Origin: Roseinatronobacter monicus
GTDB taxonomy: Bacteria; Pseudomonadota; Alphaproteobacteria; Rhodobacterales; Rhodobacteraceae
Assembly (NCBI RefSeq): GCF_006716865.1
Contig: NZ_VFPT01000001.1
Location: 1,235,001 to 1,299,000, forward strand
DNA: 64,000 nucleotides
Direction of reading: 5' to 3'
Shown here: in pieces, positions 1 to 8,791 of the stretch
Layout: the number at the start of each line of letters is the position of its first letter
Numbering within the stretch: position 1 is the stretch's first letter
Program-made: the position numbers and the translations under genes
The notes under the pieces: model-generated
Database searches by the model: none
Seen by the model: only the letters and a program-made list of their open reading frames with translations
What the model was told of the DNA's origin: nothing

Positions 1-924
1 GATGGCGGTGACGGGGGCCGGGGGGGCGATGTCTGGGCGGAAGTGGTCGATGGGCTGAACACGCTGATCGACTTTCGCTTTCAGCAGCATTTCTTCGCCA
101 ATTCCGGCCAGCCCGGCATGGGGCAGGGCCGCACAGGCAAGGACGGGTCCACTGTCACATTGCGTGTCCCCGTGGGGACCGAGATTCTGGATGAGGATCA
201 GGAAACCGTCATTGCAGATCTGACCGAAGTCGGCCAGCGCGTGCTGCTGGCCAAGGGCGGCAATGGCGGCTGGGGCAACCTCCAGTTCAAATCCTCCACC
301 AATCAGGCCCCGCGCCGCGCCAATGCCGGCCAGCCGGGGGTAGAGCGTGTCATCTGGCTGCGCTTGAAGCTGATCGCGGATGCCGGACTTGCGGGTTTGC
401 CAAATGCAGGCAAATCCACCTTTCTTGCGGCCACATCGAATGCGCGGCCCAAGATTGCTGATTACCCGTTCACCACGCTGCACCCCAATCTTGGGGTTGT
501 GGGCGTGGATGCGCGTGAATTTGTCATGGCCGATATTCCCGGTCTGATAGAGGGCGCAAGCGAGGGGCGCGGCCTTGGCGACCAGTTTCTGGGCCATGTA
601 GAGCGCTGCGCGGTGCTGTTGCAGCTTGTCGATGGCACATCCGAAGATGTGGCTGAGGACTGGCGTATTATTGACCATGAACTTGACGCCTATTCGCACG
701 ACGTGGCCATCAAGCCGCGCGTCGTTGCGCTGAACAAAATTGATGCGCTGGATGAAGAAGAACGCGCCGAGAAAAAGGCCGCGCTGGAACAGATCAGCGG
801 GCGACCGGTGTATATGATTTCAGCGGTTTCGGGCGAAGGGATGCAGACCGTGCTGCGCGCGCTTCTGGCGCGGATCGACAAGTCGAAACCCACTGTCGAG
901 GATGACGGGCCATGGCAACCCTGA
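1..924 (+). CDS. obgE: GTPase Obg/CgtA, 3' part (5' end outside window)
   Basis: Obg-family GTPase that binds the 50S ribosomal subunit and links ribosome maturation to stress and cell-cycle control. The reading frame is open from base 1, so the true start lies upstream; 307 residues are visible, and roughly 35-40 N-terminal residues of the glycine-rich Obg fold are missing compared with typical ~340-aa members. Visible motifs: the tail of the Gly-rich Obg domain, Walker A/G1 GLPNAGKST (visible residues about 132-141), switch [11 protein letters not shown], and G4 NKID. The stop at 922-924 lies 13 nt inside proB, so obgE-proB-proA reads as one transcriptional unit. Identity is secure from the motif order. 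Confidence 0.95.
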   Translation, partial: DGGDGGRGGDVWAEVVDGLNTLIDFRFQQHFFANSGQPGMGQGRTGKDGSTVTLRVPVGTEILDEDQETVIADLTEVGQRVLLAKGGNGGWGNLQFKSSTNQAPRRANAGQPGVERVIWLRLKLIADAGLAGLPNAGKSTFLAATSNARPKIADYPFTTLHPNLGVVGVDAREFVMADIPGLIEGASEGRGLGDQFLGHVERCAVLLQLVDGTSEDVAEDWRIIDHELDAYSHDVAIKPRVVALNKIDALDEEERAEKKAALEQISGRPVYMISAVSGEGMQTVLRALLARIDKSKPTVEDDGPWQP

Positions 925-2027
925 CTGCTGCCAGCGCGCTGACGCAGGCGCGCCGGGTTGTCATCAAGATCGGCTCGGCACTGCTGGTCGAACAGGGTAG
1001 GTTGCGGGCTGACTGGTTGCGCAGTCTGGCCGATGATGTGGCCGGTTTGCGCGCAGGCGGGGCGGATGTGGTGATCGTGTCCTCCGGGTCCATCGCGCTG
1101 GGGCGGGGGGCGCTGCGGTTGCCAAGCGGCCCATTGGCGTTGGAGCAAAGTCAGGCGGCAGCTTCGGTTGGCCAAATCCGTCTGGCACGCGCCTATGAAG
1201 AAGCACTGACCCCGCATCAAATTTCCACAGGCCAGATCCTGCTGACACTGGATGACACCCATGACCGCCGTCGCTACCTGAATATCCGCGCGACATTGGC
1301 CACATTGCTGGGGCTTGGTGTTGTGCCTATTGTCAACGAAAACGACACAATCGCCACAGATGAAATCCGATATGGCGACAATGACAGGCTGGCCGCGCAA
1401 GTGGCCGTGACCATTGGCGCTGATCTTTTGGTGCTTCTGTCCGATGTGGATGGGCTTTATACCGGCAACCCGCAGACCGACCCCGAGGCGCGCCATTTCA
1501 CGCAAGTGGACCATATCACCCCCGAGATAGAAGCAATGGCCGGTGCGCCGACCTCCAGCCTGTCCAAAGGGGGCATGAAAACCAAGGTTCTGGCCGCCAA
1601 GACGGCGGTCGGGGCAGGTTGCGCCATGGTCATTGCGGCAGGCGCTGCACTGCACCCGCTGGCGCAGTTGAAAGACGGCGCGCGCGCAACCTTGTTTCTG
1701 GCGCAAGGCGACCCGCGTTCGGCCCGCAAGCGCTGGATCGCGGCGATGAAGGCCAAAGGCGTGCTGCATGTCGATGCAGGTGCTGTGCGCGCCTTGGCGC
1801 AGGGGAAATCCTTGCTGCCCGCTGGGGTTACTCATGTGGAAGGGCAGTTCCAACGCGGTGATCCTGTTGCTATCATGGGGCCGGACGGGGCATTGGGCGT
1901 GGGGCTTGCAGGCTATGACAGCCTTGAGGCCGCTTTGATCGCGGGCCACCAGTCGCGCGAGATTGCAGAGATACTGAACTATCCGGGCCGTGTGGCCCTT
2001 ATTCACCGGGATGAGATGGCGCTATGA
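912..2027 (+). CDS. proB: Glutamate 5-kinase
   Basis: Phosphorylates L-glutamate to gamma-glutamyl phosphate, the first step of proline synthesis, in the cytosol. At 371 aa it is full length: an amino-acid-kinase domain (about residues 10-255, with the nucleotide-binding start [10 protein letters not shown], the [10 protein letters not shown] substrate loop and SKGGMKTK near residue 218) followed by a C-terminal PUA domain (about 280-355) as in E. coli ProB. The ATG lies 13 nt inside obgE; the stop overlaps the proA ATG by 4 nt (ATGA), which implies translational coupling with the next enzyme of the pathway. Proline feedback inhibition is usual for the family but cannot be seen directly here. 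Confidence 0.96.
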   Translation: MATLTAASALTQARRVVIKIGSALLVEQGRLRADWLRSLADDVAGLRAGGADVVIVSSGSIALGRGALRLPSGPLALEQSQAAASVGQIRLARAYEEALTPHQISTGQILLTLDDTHDRRRYLNIRATLATLLGLGVVPIVNENDTIATDEIRYGDNDRLAAQVAVTIGADLLVLLSDVDGLYTGNPQTDPEARHFTQVDHITPEIEAMAGAPTSSLSKGGMKTKVLAAKTAVGAGCAMVIAAGAALHPLAQLKDGARATLFLAQGDPRSARKRWIAAMKAKGVLHVDAGAVRALAQGKSLLPAGVTHVEGQFQRGDPVAIMGPDGALGVGLAGYDSLEAALIAGHQSREIAEILNYPGRVALIHRDEMAL

Positions 2028-3280
2028 CAGAAATCAGCCAAGAGATGATTGAGATGGGCCGCCGCGCCCGTGCCGCCGCACAGGTGTTGTCAACCAGCCC
2101 GTCGGCTTCCAAGACCCGCGCTCTGGAACACGCAGCGACCGCATTGTGGGACATGCGCAGGGATGTTCTGGCCGCAAATGCGCAAGACATGGCGGCGGCG
2201 CGCGCCAAGGGTCTGTCGGGCGCCATGGTTGACCGGCTGATGCTGGATGAACCCCGTTTGCAAGGCATTTGTCAGGCGCTGCGCGATGTGGCCGCACAGG
2301 TCGATCCCGTCGGCCAGACCATCACTGAATGGGACCGGCCTTCGGGGCTGCATATCCAGCGGGTGCGCACGCCTTTGGGTGTGATCGGCGTGATTTATGA
2401 ATCGCGCCCCAATGTGACAGCAGATGCCGGCGCGCTGTGCCTGAAAGCGGGCAATGCCGTGATTTTGCGCGGTGGGTCTGAATCGTTTCATTCCAGCCGT
2501 GCGATTCATGGCGCACTGGTTGCCGGGTTGCGCGCGGCTGATTTGCCCGAAGATGCGATTCAACTTGTTCAGACCACGGACCGCGCGGCGGTTGGTGACA
2601 TGCTGCGGATGGTTGAATTTATCGACGTGATCGTGCCACGTGGCGGCAAAGGGCTGGTCGGGCTGGTGCAACGCGAAGCGCGCGTGCCGGTTTTCGCGCA
2701 TCTGGAAGGGATTTGTCACATCTATATCGATGCCAGTGCTGATGCAGACAAGGCACGCCGCGTGGTGGTGAATGCCAAGACGCGGCGCACGGGGATTTGC
2801 GGTGCTGCGGAATGCCTGTTGATCCACCGCGATCTGGTCGAGCGGCTTGGCGCGCAGATCATTGCCGATCTGGTGGCTGCGGGTGTCGAGATGCGTGTGG
2901 GCGAGGGTTTACAACATTTGCCCGGCACTGTGCCCGCAAGCCCTGATGATTTCGGGCGCGAGTATCTGGACATGATTATGGCGGCGGCAGTGGTCGAAGA
3001 TGTGGAGGGCGCGATGGCGCATATCCGCACCCACGGCTCGCAGCACACAGAGGCGGTCATTGCCGAGGATGCGGGTATCGCCGCGCGCTTCTTTGCGGGG
3101 CTGGATTCAGCCATTTTGCTGCACAATGCCTCGACCCAGTTTGCGGATGGGGGTGAATTCGGGCTGGGTGCGGAAATCGGCATTGCCACAGGCAAGATGC
3201 ACGCGCGCGGGCCAGTCGGGGCAGAGCAACTGACCAGCTTCAAATATCTTGTGACCGGCGACGGGACTGTGCGCCCCTGA
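2024..3280 (+). CDS. proA: Gamma-glutamyl phosphate reductase
   Basis: NADPH-dependent reduction of gamma-glutamyl phosphate to glutamate-5-semialdehyde, the second step of proline synthesis. The 418-aa length is normal for ProA. It has the aldehyde-dehydrogenase fold: the nucleotide-binding stretch [10 protein letters not shown] (about 123-132), LRGGSES (148-154), and the catalytic Cys259 in [10 protein letters not shown]. The C-terminal [18 protein letters not shown] is the family signature. The start overlaps the proB stop by 4 nt. ProA ends 29 nt before the convergent acyl-CoA synthetase stop, with no clear hairpin between them. Confidence 0.96.
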   Translation: MTEISQEMIEMGRRARAAAQVLSTSPSASKTRALEHAATALWDMRRDVLAANAQDMAAARAKGLSGAMVDRLMLDEPRLQGICQALRDVAAQVDPVGQTITEWDRPSGLHIQRVRTPLGVIGVIYESRPNVTADAGALCLKAGNAVILRGGSESFHSSRAIHGALVAGLRAADLPEDAIQLVQTTDRAAVGDMLRMVEFIDVIVPRGGKGLVGLVQREARVPVFAHLEGICHIYIDASADADKARRVVVNAKTRRTGICGAAECLLIHRDLVERLGAQIIADLVAAGVEMRVGEGLQHLPGTVPASPDDFGREYLDMIMAAAVVEDVEGAMAHIRTHGSQHTEAVIAEDAGIAARFFAGLDSAILLHNASTQFADGGEFGLGAEIGIATGKMHARGPVGAEQLTSFKYLVTGDGTVRP

Positions 3281-3309
3281 GGTCAGCTTAAACCCCGACG
3301 CGCACAACG

Positions 3310-5193
3310 TCAGACCCGTTCGGTTGGCACGGTGAAGCTGTCCAGCACCGCGCTCAGGTCTGCGTCGCTGACGGTGCTTTGTGCGTCGATCCGCGCCACA
3401 AGCCCGCGCGTTTTGTCCTCGACCACCTCGGCCACGCGCGCGTCAAGGTCATGTTCCTTGAAGGCGGCGTCGAGCACGCGGGTGATTGCCAGACGCCGCA
3501 GATCGGGTTTGAACACTTTGCCAACGGCGGTTTTGGGCAACTCATCCAGAATTTCGATATGTTTCGGGATGGCGGCGCGCTCTGACAAAAGGGGCGTTAC
3601 ATGCTCTAGCAGCGCCTCTGGTGTCGCGGTGGCACCCGACACGAGTTCCACATAGGCGCAGGGCAATTCGCCCGCGCGCGCGTCCGGCTGGCCAATCGCC
3701 CCAGCAAAGCCGACCTCGGGGTGGTTGAGCAAGGCTTCTTCGATCTCGGCGGGGTCAATATTGTGGCCCCCGCGAATGATCAGATCCTTTTGTCTGCCAG
3801 TGATCCACAGATAGCCGTCTTCATCCATGCGCCCCAGATCACCGGTGCGCAAAAAGTGGCCGTCCACATACAGATCATGGTTCTTGCTGTCGTCAGTATA
3901 GGTTGGGGGGGTGACACCGGGATTGCTGATGCAGATTTCACCGACCTCATTCGTTGCACATTCCACCATGTCGCCGTTACTGGCCCGCAAAATGCGCACT
4001 TCGGTATAGGGCAGGGGCAAACCGACAGAGCCTATTTTCTTCATGCCGTCCACAGGATTGCAGGACACAAGGCAGGTCGCTTCGGTCAGCCCGTATCCTT
4101 CGGAGATTTGCACCCCGGTCGCCTGTTCGAAGCGCTTATACGTCTCTCGCGGCAGCGCGGCAGAACCGGAAATCCCGGTGCGCAGGGTCTTGATATCGGC
4201 ATCAACCTTGCGCTGCATCAACGCCGACAGGGCCGTGGGCACAGTTATCATGAACGTGACGCCCCAACGCTCGATCAATTTCCAGAAATTGTCGAATACA
4301 CCGTCCCCGCGATAGCCTTGCGGTGTGGGAAAGACGACATGCGCGCCTGACATGATGCAGCACATCAGGATCGGATAGGCGGCAAACACATGAAAAAGTG
4401 GCAGCGGGCAGAGTAGGACATCTTTTTCGTTGAACAGCAGCTCTGCGCCCAACCATCCGTTATAGATCATCCCCGCATAGCGATGCTGGGCCATTTTGGG
4501 CATTCCGGTGGTGCCGCCTGTGTGGAAATAAGCGGCCAGCCGGTCGGTTTTCGGGGCCTCGAAAATCAGGGCGCCCGCTGGTTGAAGGTCCAGTTCGCGG
4601 TGGAAATCCAGCACGGTTGCATGGTGGTTATGCGGGCTTTTTGGCCGGATGAAGGGCACAATCCAGCTTTTGGGCGGGCTGAGATGGGGCAGCATGTCCA
4701 GTTCCAGCACTGTCTGTACATCCGGGGCCTGTGCCACCGCCTGCGCCACTTTCTGCGCCACATCTGTCTTCGGGAAGGGGCGCAATGTGACTACGACCTT
4801 CGCACCCGTTTCACGCAAAAGCGCGGCAATCTTGTCAGGTTCCAGCAGCGGGTTGATCGGGGATACGCGCCCTGCGGTCATGCCCCCCAGCAGCGTGATC
4901 GCGGTTTCATTGAGTGTGGGCAGGATATAGGCGACGCTGTCGTCCTCGCCAATCCCGAGGGAGTGGAACAGATTGGCCGCCTGCGTCACACGCGACAGCA
5001 ACATCTCCCATGTCAGCGTCTGGGCTTTTGCGCCGGGGGTGGCGAACATCTGAAAGCTGATGGCGTTGCGCGTGCCATGCCGCGCCGCCGCCTGCTGTAG
5101 TGCCTGATAGACAGAGACTGGCAGATCACGCGCGTCCCAACTGCTCTGCGCTTCGATCTTTCGCAGGTCGTCGTTGGTCTTGAATACTTGCAT
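3310..5193 (-). CDS. AMP-binding acyl-CoA synthetase (FadD-like)
   Basis: ANL-superfamily enzyme that probably activates a carboxylic acid to its acyl-AMP and then acyl-CoA. The 627-aa protein shows the P-loop-like HTGGTTGMPK (224-233), the adenylate-binding region SEGYGLTEATC, and the C-terminal hinge/A10 region GRQKDLIIRGGHNIDPAEIE. The insertion-rich N-terminus and length resemble the long 'acyl-CoA synthetase' forms of Rhodobacterales rather than E. coli FadD. The RBS AAAGGAGG sits 6 nt before the ATG, which fixes the start. The substrate (fatty, aryl or other acid) cannot be read from sequence. It may be co-transcribed with the MFS gene upstream on the same strand. Confidence 0.88.
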   Translation of the reverse strand: MQVFKTNDDLRKIEAQSSWDARDLPVSVYQALQQAAARHGTRNAISFQMFATPGAKAQTLTWEMLLSRVTQAANLFHSLGIGEDDSVAYILPTLNETAITLLGGMTAGRVSPINPLLEPDKIAALLRETGAKVVVTLRPFPKTDVAQKVAQAVAQAPDVQTVLELDMLPHLSPPKSWIVPFIRPKSPHNHHATVLDFHRELDLQPAGALIFEAPKTDRLAAYFHTGGTTGMPKMAQHRYAGMIYNGWLGAELLFNEKDVLLCPLPLFHVFAAYPILMCCIMSGAHVVFPTPQGYRGDGVFDNFWKLIERWGVTFMITVPTALSALMQRKVDADIKTLRTGISGSAALPRETYKRFEQATGVQISEGYGLTEATCLVSCNPVDGMKKIGSVGLPLPYTEVRILRASNGDMVECATNEVGEICISNPGVTPPTYTDDSKNHDLYVDGHFLRTGDLGRMDEDGYLWITGRQKDLIIRGGHNIDPAEIEEALLNHPEVGFAGAIGQPDARAGELPCAYVELVSGATATPEALLEHVTPLLSERAAIPKHIEILDELPKTAVGKVFKPDLRRLAITRVLDAAFKEHDLDARVAEVVEDKTRGLVARIDAQSTVSDADLSAVLDSFTVPTERV

Positions 5194-5310
5194 GATGTGC
5201 CTCCTTTGCCTTGCGTCTTAGCAGAGCATTGTTCTGCAAAACGCGCAAGTCAAAGGCGGGGCGGCATGGATCAGATGCGCGTGTCCCTGCGCGTTCCCGC
5301 GCACAAAGGC

Positions 5311-6528
5311 TTAGCCCTCGCGCGGGCGCATCGCCAGCCAGATCAGCGCAGAACCTGCCAGAACAAGGAAAGGCAGCATCGCCATGTTGACCAGTTGCCA
5401 GCCCGTCTCTGCTGTGCCGCCAGAGCAGTTCATCAACGTGCCCGAACTGAGCGAGGCGACGAATACCCCGCCAAAGACGATCATGTCATTCATGCCCTGC
5501 ACCCGCCCGCGTTCCTCGGGGGAATGAGAGGCTGTCAGCATGGTGGTGGCCCCGATAAAGCCGAAATTCCAACCCACACCCAGCAGGATCAGGGCGATAT
5601 AGAATTGCTCCAGCTCCACCCCGGTCATTGCAACCGCACCCGAGGCCGCGAGGATAACAAGCCCGGTGCCGACAATGGCACGCGCCCCAAACCGCGCAAT
5701 CAGATGGCCGGTGAAGAAGGATGGCGCATACATCGCCAGAACATGGGCCGAAACGATATTGGCCGCGTCAGAGGTGGCAAATCCGCAGCCGACCACCGCC
5801 AGCGGGGTCGAGGTCATGACCAAATTCATCAGCGCATAGGCGACGGTTCCGCAGATCACGGCCACGGCGATGACAGGCACGGTCAGCAACTCTCTGCGCG
5901 AGCGACCCGCAAGGCTGGTGCTGGTGGGTTTGGGGGGCGTCGGAATGTCCAGCGCACTCAGCAGGGCCATGCCTGCGATATTCAGCACGATCACGGTCAG
6001 ATAGGTTGCCAGAAATGGCACGGGCATGGCATCGGTTGTCAGCGACACCAGTTGCGGGCCGAAAACCGCCGACAAAAGCCCGCCTGCCATGACATAGGAA
6101 ATCGCCTTGGGGCGGAATTCGGGGGTGGCAGTGTCGGTGGCGGCAAAGCGGTAAAACCCGTTCGCTGACATGTAAGTGCCTGTGATGAAAGAGCCAAGCA
6201 GGAACAACGGAAACGAATTGAGCATCAGCGCATAGGCCGAAATGGCCGCGCCCACAGCGCCCGCGCCGCACGCCACCCAGAAGCCCGCGCGCCGCCCGTA
6301 AGCCTGCATGAAGCTGGACAGTGGCGTGGCCGCCGCCATTGACCCCAGCACGATCAGCGAGATGGGCAAAGTCGCCCAGCAAGGGTTGGAGGCCAGCATC
6401 TGCCCCGCCAGCCCGCCAATAATGAACAGGATCGGCAACTGCGCCCCAACCACGGCCTGCGCCGCGACAAGGACCATCACGTTGCGCTTGGCGCGGGTGT
6501 TATCGGGGGTTGCAACTGTATCACTCAT
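5311..6528 (-). CDS. MFS transporter
   Basis: Twelve-helix Major Facilitator Superfamily permease of 405 aa in the inner membrane. Hydrophobic segments alternate with short loops throughout, and there is a cytoplasmic-loop feature after TM2-TM3 (YGRRAGFW). The open frame extends 42 codons upstream, but the start MSDTVATPD at 6528 fits the family, because the upstream part is polar and Arg-rich and runs into the divergent glycosylase promoter. Members of this group in Rhodobacterales are annotated only as MFS transporters, and the substrate is unknown. It lies 117 bp upstream of the acyl-CoA synthetase start on the same strand. Confidence 0.85.
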   Translation of the reverse strand: MSDTVATPDNTRAKRNVMVLVAAQAVVGAQLPILFIIGGLAGQMLASNPCWATLPISLIVLGSMAAATPLSSFMQAYGRRAGFWVACGAGAVGAAISAYALMLNSFPLFLLGSFITGTYMSANGFYRFAATDTATPEFRPKAISYVMAGGLLSAVFGPQLVSLTTDAMPVPFLATYLTVIVLNIAGMALLSALDIPTPPKPTSTSLAGRSRRELLTVPVIAVAVICGTVAYALMNLVMTSTPLAVVGCGFATSDAANIVSAHVLAMYAPSFFTGHLIARFGARAIVGTGLVILAASGAVAMTGVELEQFYIALILLGVGWNFGFIGATTMLTASHSPEERGRVQGMNDMIVFGGVFVASLSSGTLMNCSGGTAETGWQLVNMAMLPFLVLAGSALIWLAMRPREG

Positions 6529-6602
6529 GCGCGCAGGATTAGACGGATTGGATGACTTGGGAAAGGGGTCTTTTACATGTGCAGCAAAACGGCGCAATCC
6601 TG

Positions 6603-7232
6603 ATGGTCGGGCGTATTCTGACAACAGAGGATTGCATGGACGAAGGGGCCGCATGGCTGGCGCAGGCAGAGCCGCGATTCGCCCATGCCCTTAGCCTGAC
6701 AGGCGCGCCGCCATTGCGGCGCAGGCCGGATGGGTTTGCGCATCTGCTATCTGCGATTGTCAGCCAGCAGGTCAGCACCCATGCCGCCCGCGCCATCTGG
6801 GGCCGGATGGAAGGGGCAGGGCTGACCACCCCCGAGGCTGTGCTGGCCGCAGATGATGAAAGTTTGCGTGCGCCGGGCCTCTCGATGCAGAAAATGCGCT
6901 ATGCGCGCGCTCTGGCCGCAGCGGGCATAGATTTTGACGCATTGCGCGACCTGCCGGACGAAGACATTACCCGCATCCTGACCGAAGTGCCGGGCGTTGG
7001 GCGCTGGACTGCCGAGATTTACGCCATGTTCAGCCTTGGCCGCGCCGATGTGTTTGCGCCTGCCGATCTGGCGTTGCAGGAGTCCGCCAAGCGGCTGTTC
7101 GATCTGCCCGACCGCCCGCGCGAGGCCGCGTTGCGCCGCATGGCGACCCAATGGTCGCCATGGCGCACAGTTGCGGCGGGCATATTGTGGGCTTATTACC
7201 GTGTTGAAACCGACAGGGAAGGAATCACATGA
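6603..7232 (+). CDS. DNA-3-methyladenine glycosylase, AlkA-type HhH-GPD
   Basis: Base-excision repair glycosylase removing alkylated bases, cytosolic. The helix-hairpin-helix and Gly/Pro/Asp loop are visible: LSAIVSQQVSTHAA near residue 45, then the HhH segment LTEVPGVGRWTAEIY with the catalytic Asp of the GPD motif in RADVFAPADLAL. Length (209 aa) fits the short AlkA forms. The start at 6603 (MVGRILTT) matches how relatives begin. An alternative ATG at 6636 has a better RBS (AGAGG, 5 nt) and would remove 11 residues, and the frame is open to 6552. The stop overlaps the next gene by 4 nt (ATGA), which suggests co-transcription. Confidence 0.88.
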   Translation: MVGRILTTEDCMDEGAAWLAQAEPRFAHALSLTGAPPLRRRPDGFAHLLSAIVSQQVSTHAARAIWGRMEGAGLTTPEAVLAADDESLRAPGLSMQKMRYARALAAAGIDFDALRDLPDEDITRILTEVPGVGRWTAEIYAMFSLGRADVFAPADLALQESAKRLFDLPDRPREAALRRMATQWSPWRTVAAGILWAYYRVETDREGIT

Positions 7233-7894
7233 CACGCGCGCTGCACTCTGACCGCCGGGGGCCAGTTTCCGGGGGCAAGGCGAAATCTGCTGTGGTATTC
7301 GTGCACGGCTACGGCGCGGATGGCGCGGATTTGCTGGGGCTGGCTGACCCGCTTGGCCCGCATCTGCCCGACACAGCATTCTTCTCACCCAACGCGCCCG
7401 AGAAATGCACAGGCAATCCTTTTGGGTATCAGTGGTTCCCAATTCCGTGGCTGGATGGGTCCAGTGAAGAACAAGCGCTTGCAGGGCTTGAAGCTTCCGC
7501 AGTCGATCTGAATGTTTTTCTGGACAAGATTTTGGCGGATGAGGGGCTGACCCCGGATCGTCTGGCGCTGGTGGGCTTTTCGCAAGGCACGATGATGAGC
7601 CTGCATATCGCCCCGCGCCGTGCTACACCGCTGGCTGGACTGGTCGGATTTTCGGGGCGGTTGATGGTGCCAGAGCGGCTGGAGGCAGAGACCGTGTCAC
7701 CCCTGCCAATCCTGCTGATCCATGGCGATCAGGATGATGTCGTGCCCCTTGCCAGCCTGTCCGAAGCGGCAGATGCGCTGGTTGCGGCGGGGTTCGAGAC
7801 TTACAGCCACATTTCGAAAGGGACAGCGCACGGAATTGCCCATGATGGGCTGTCGCTCGCGCTGTCGTTCCTGCGCGACAAGTTTCCAGCGTAA
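7229..7894 (+). CDS. Alpha/beta-hydrolase, phospholipase/carboxylesterase family
   Basis: Serine hydrolase of 221 aa related to bacterial carboxylesterases and acyl-protein thioesterases. The nucleophile elbow is GFSQGTMM (Ser about residue 115). The acid is in HGDQDDVVP and the histidine in GTAHGIA near residue 201, giving a complete Ser-Asp-His triad. There is no signal peptide, so it is cytosolic. The ATG overlaps the glycosylase stop by 4 nt. The pairing with a repair gene is common in the order but gives no clear functional link; the natural substrate is unknown. Confidence 0.88.
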   Translation: MTRALHSDRRGPVSGGKAKSAVVFVHGYGADGADLLGLADPLGPHLPDTAFFSPNAPEKCTGNPFGYQWFPIPWLDGSSEEQALAGLEASAVDLNVFLDKILADEGLTPDRLALVGFSQGTMMSLHIAPRRATPLAGLVGFSGRLMVPERLEAETVSPLPILLIHGDQDDVVPLASLSEAADALVAAGFETYSHISKGTAHGIAHDGLSLALSFLRDKFPA

Positions 7895-7979
7895 AATTCT
7901 GTTGTTGCGCTAAATTTCATCGAATTGTCGTATGTCGTAGCTAGGTTTGGAGCTGCGACATTTGGTGCGATCTTATGAC

Positions 7980-8007
7980 TTGCCAGATGCTTCGCGCTAG
8001 ATATAGT
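7980..8007 (+). promoter_or_regulatory. Candidate sigma-70 promoter for the HNH gene
   Basis: TTGCCA (7980-7985) and TATAGT (8002-8007) are separated by 16 nt. This is the best promoter-like pair in the 207-bp gap before the HNH gene and would give an untranslated leader of about 85 nt before the GTG at 8102. Consensus match only; not tested. Confidence 0.45.
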
Positions 8008-8016
8008 GCAAGCCAT

Positions 8017-8037
8017 GCATGCTGTGGCGCAGCATGC
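8017..8037 (+). other. Hairpin in leader upstream of HNH gene
   Basis: Perfect 8-bp inverted repeat GCATGCTG / CAGCATGC with a 5-nt loop. It is not followed by a T-run, so it is a weak terminator candidate; it would fall in the 5' leader of the HNH transcript if the promoter at 7980-8007 is used. Confidence 0.4.
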
Positions 8038-8101
8038 TTTCGGCCCTGCGGGGCGCACACAAGATGTCGCCCCAAGGGCCACCAGATCGGAGGTGGCACC
8101 T

Positions 8102-8686
8102 GTGGATGGTGATTTCAGATCAGACTTCGTCCGCGATCCAGCGGCGCTGCGTCAGTTTCCTGCGCTGGTGCTGAATGCCGATTACAGGCCGCTCTCCTAT
8201 TACCCGCTGTCGCTGTGGCCGTGGCAGGATGCCGTCAAGGCGGTGTTTTTGGACAGGGTCGATATTCTGGCGGAATATGAACATGTGGTGCGCAGCCAAC
8301 GTATGGAAATCCGTGTCCCGTCGGTGGTTGTGCTGCGCGAGTATGTCAAACCGCGCAAGCGCGTGGCCTTCACGCGGTTTAACCTGTTTTTGCGGGACGA
8401 GTTTTCCTGCCAGTATTGTGGCGCCAAGAACGATCTGACCTTTGACCATGTGCTGCCGCGTAAATTGGGCGGCGTGACCAGCTGGGAAAATGTTGTCGCC
8501 GCTTGTGCGCCCTGCAATCTGCGCAAAGGGTCCAAGACCTTGCGAGAGTCTGGTATGAAGCTGCGCACCCGGCCCATGCGACCGGAATCCGAGCAGTTGC
8601 GCAATCTGGGGCGGCGTTTTCCACCTAACCATCTGCATGACAGCTGGCTGGATTACCTGTATTGGGATACTGAACTGGATGCATGA
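8102..8686 (+). CDS. HNH endonuclease family protein
   Basis: Protein of 194 aa with a zinc-knuckle HNH nuclease fold: CQYCGAK, then LTFDHVLPRKLGG (first His of HNH), ENVVAACAPCNLRKGS (Asn and the second Cys pair). This single-domain form is conserved as a housekeeping gene in Rhodobacterales, and its role is not established. The frame is open upstream to a GTG at 8006, but I choose GTG 8102: it has GGAGG 8 nt upstream and begins VDGDFR, as relatives do, whereas the intervening 32 codons overlap leader hairpins. It is isolated between the esterase and zwf, not next to a methylase, so it is not an obvious restriction enzyme. Confidence 0.85.
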   Translation: MDGDFRSDFVRDPAALRQFPALVLNADYRPLSYYPLSLWPWQDAVKAVFLDRVDILAEYEHVVRSQRMEIRVPSVVVLREYVKPRKRVAFTRFNLFLRDEFSCQYCGAKNDLTFDHVLPRKLGGVTSWENVVAACAPCNLRKGSKTLRESGMKLRTRPMRPESEQLRNLGRRFPPNHLHDSWLDYLYWDTELDA

Positions 8687-8742
8687 CCCCATGTCGCGCG
8701 TGCCCACTGGACAGGTGGGGTGTCAGACTGTAAATGGTGCCA

Positions 8743-8756
8743 TGATAGCGCTAACG
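8743..8756 (+). promoter_or_regulatory. LacI-type operator candidate upstream of zwf
   Basis: TGATAGCGCTAACG is a near-palindrome centred on TAGCGCTA, 36 nt before the zwf ATG. The same core occurs upstream of both gap genes in this window. LacI-family regulators bind palindromes with a central CG; CceR, a carbon regulator of Rhodobacter relatives, is the likely reader by analogy (inference). Confidence 0.55.
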
Positions 8757-8791
8757 AGAGCGCAGCAAGCGCCTTCGGGCAAGAGGTTATT

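Noticed and set aside
690..2006. 438-aa open frame on the minus strand opposite obgE and proB
   Set aside because: It is antisense to two well-supported genes, with Cys/His/Arg-rich composition typical of a shadow frame, and no RBS.
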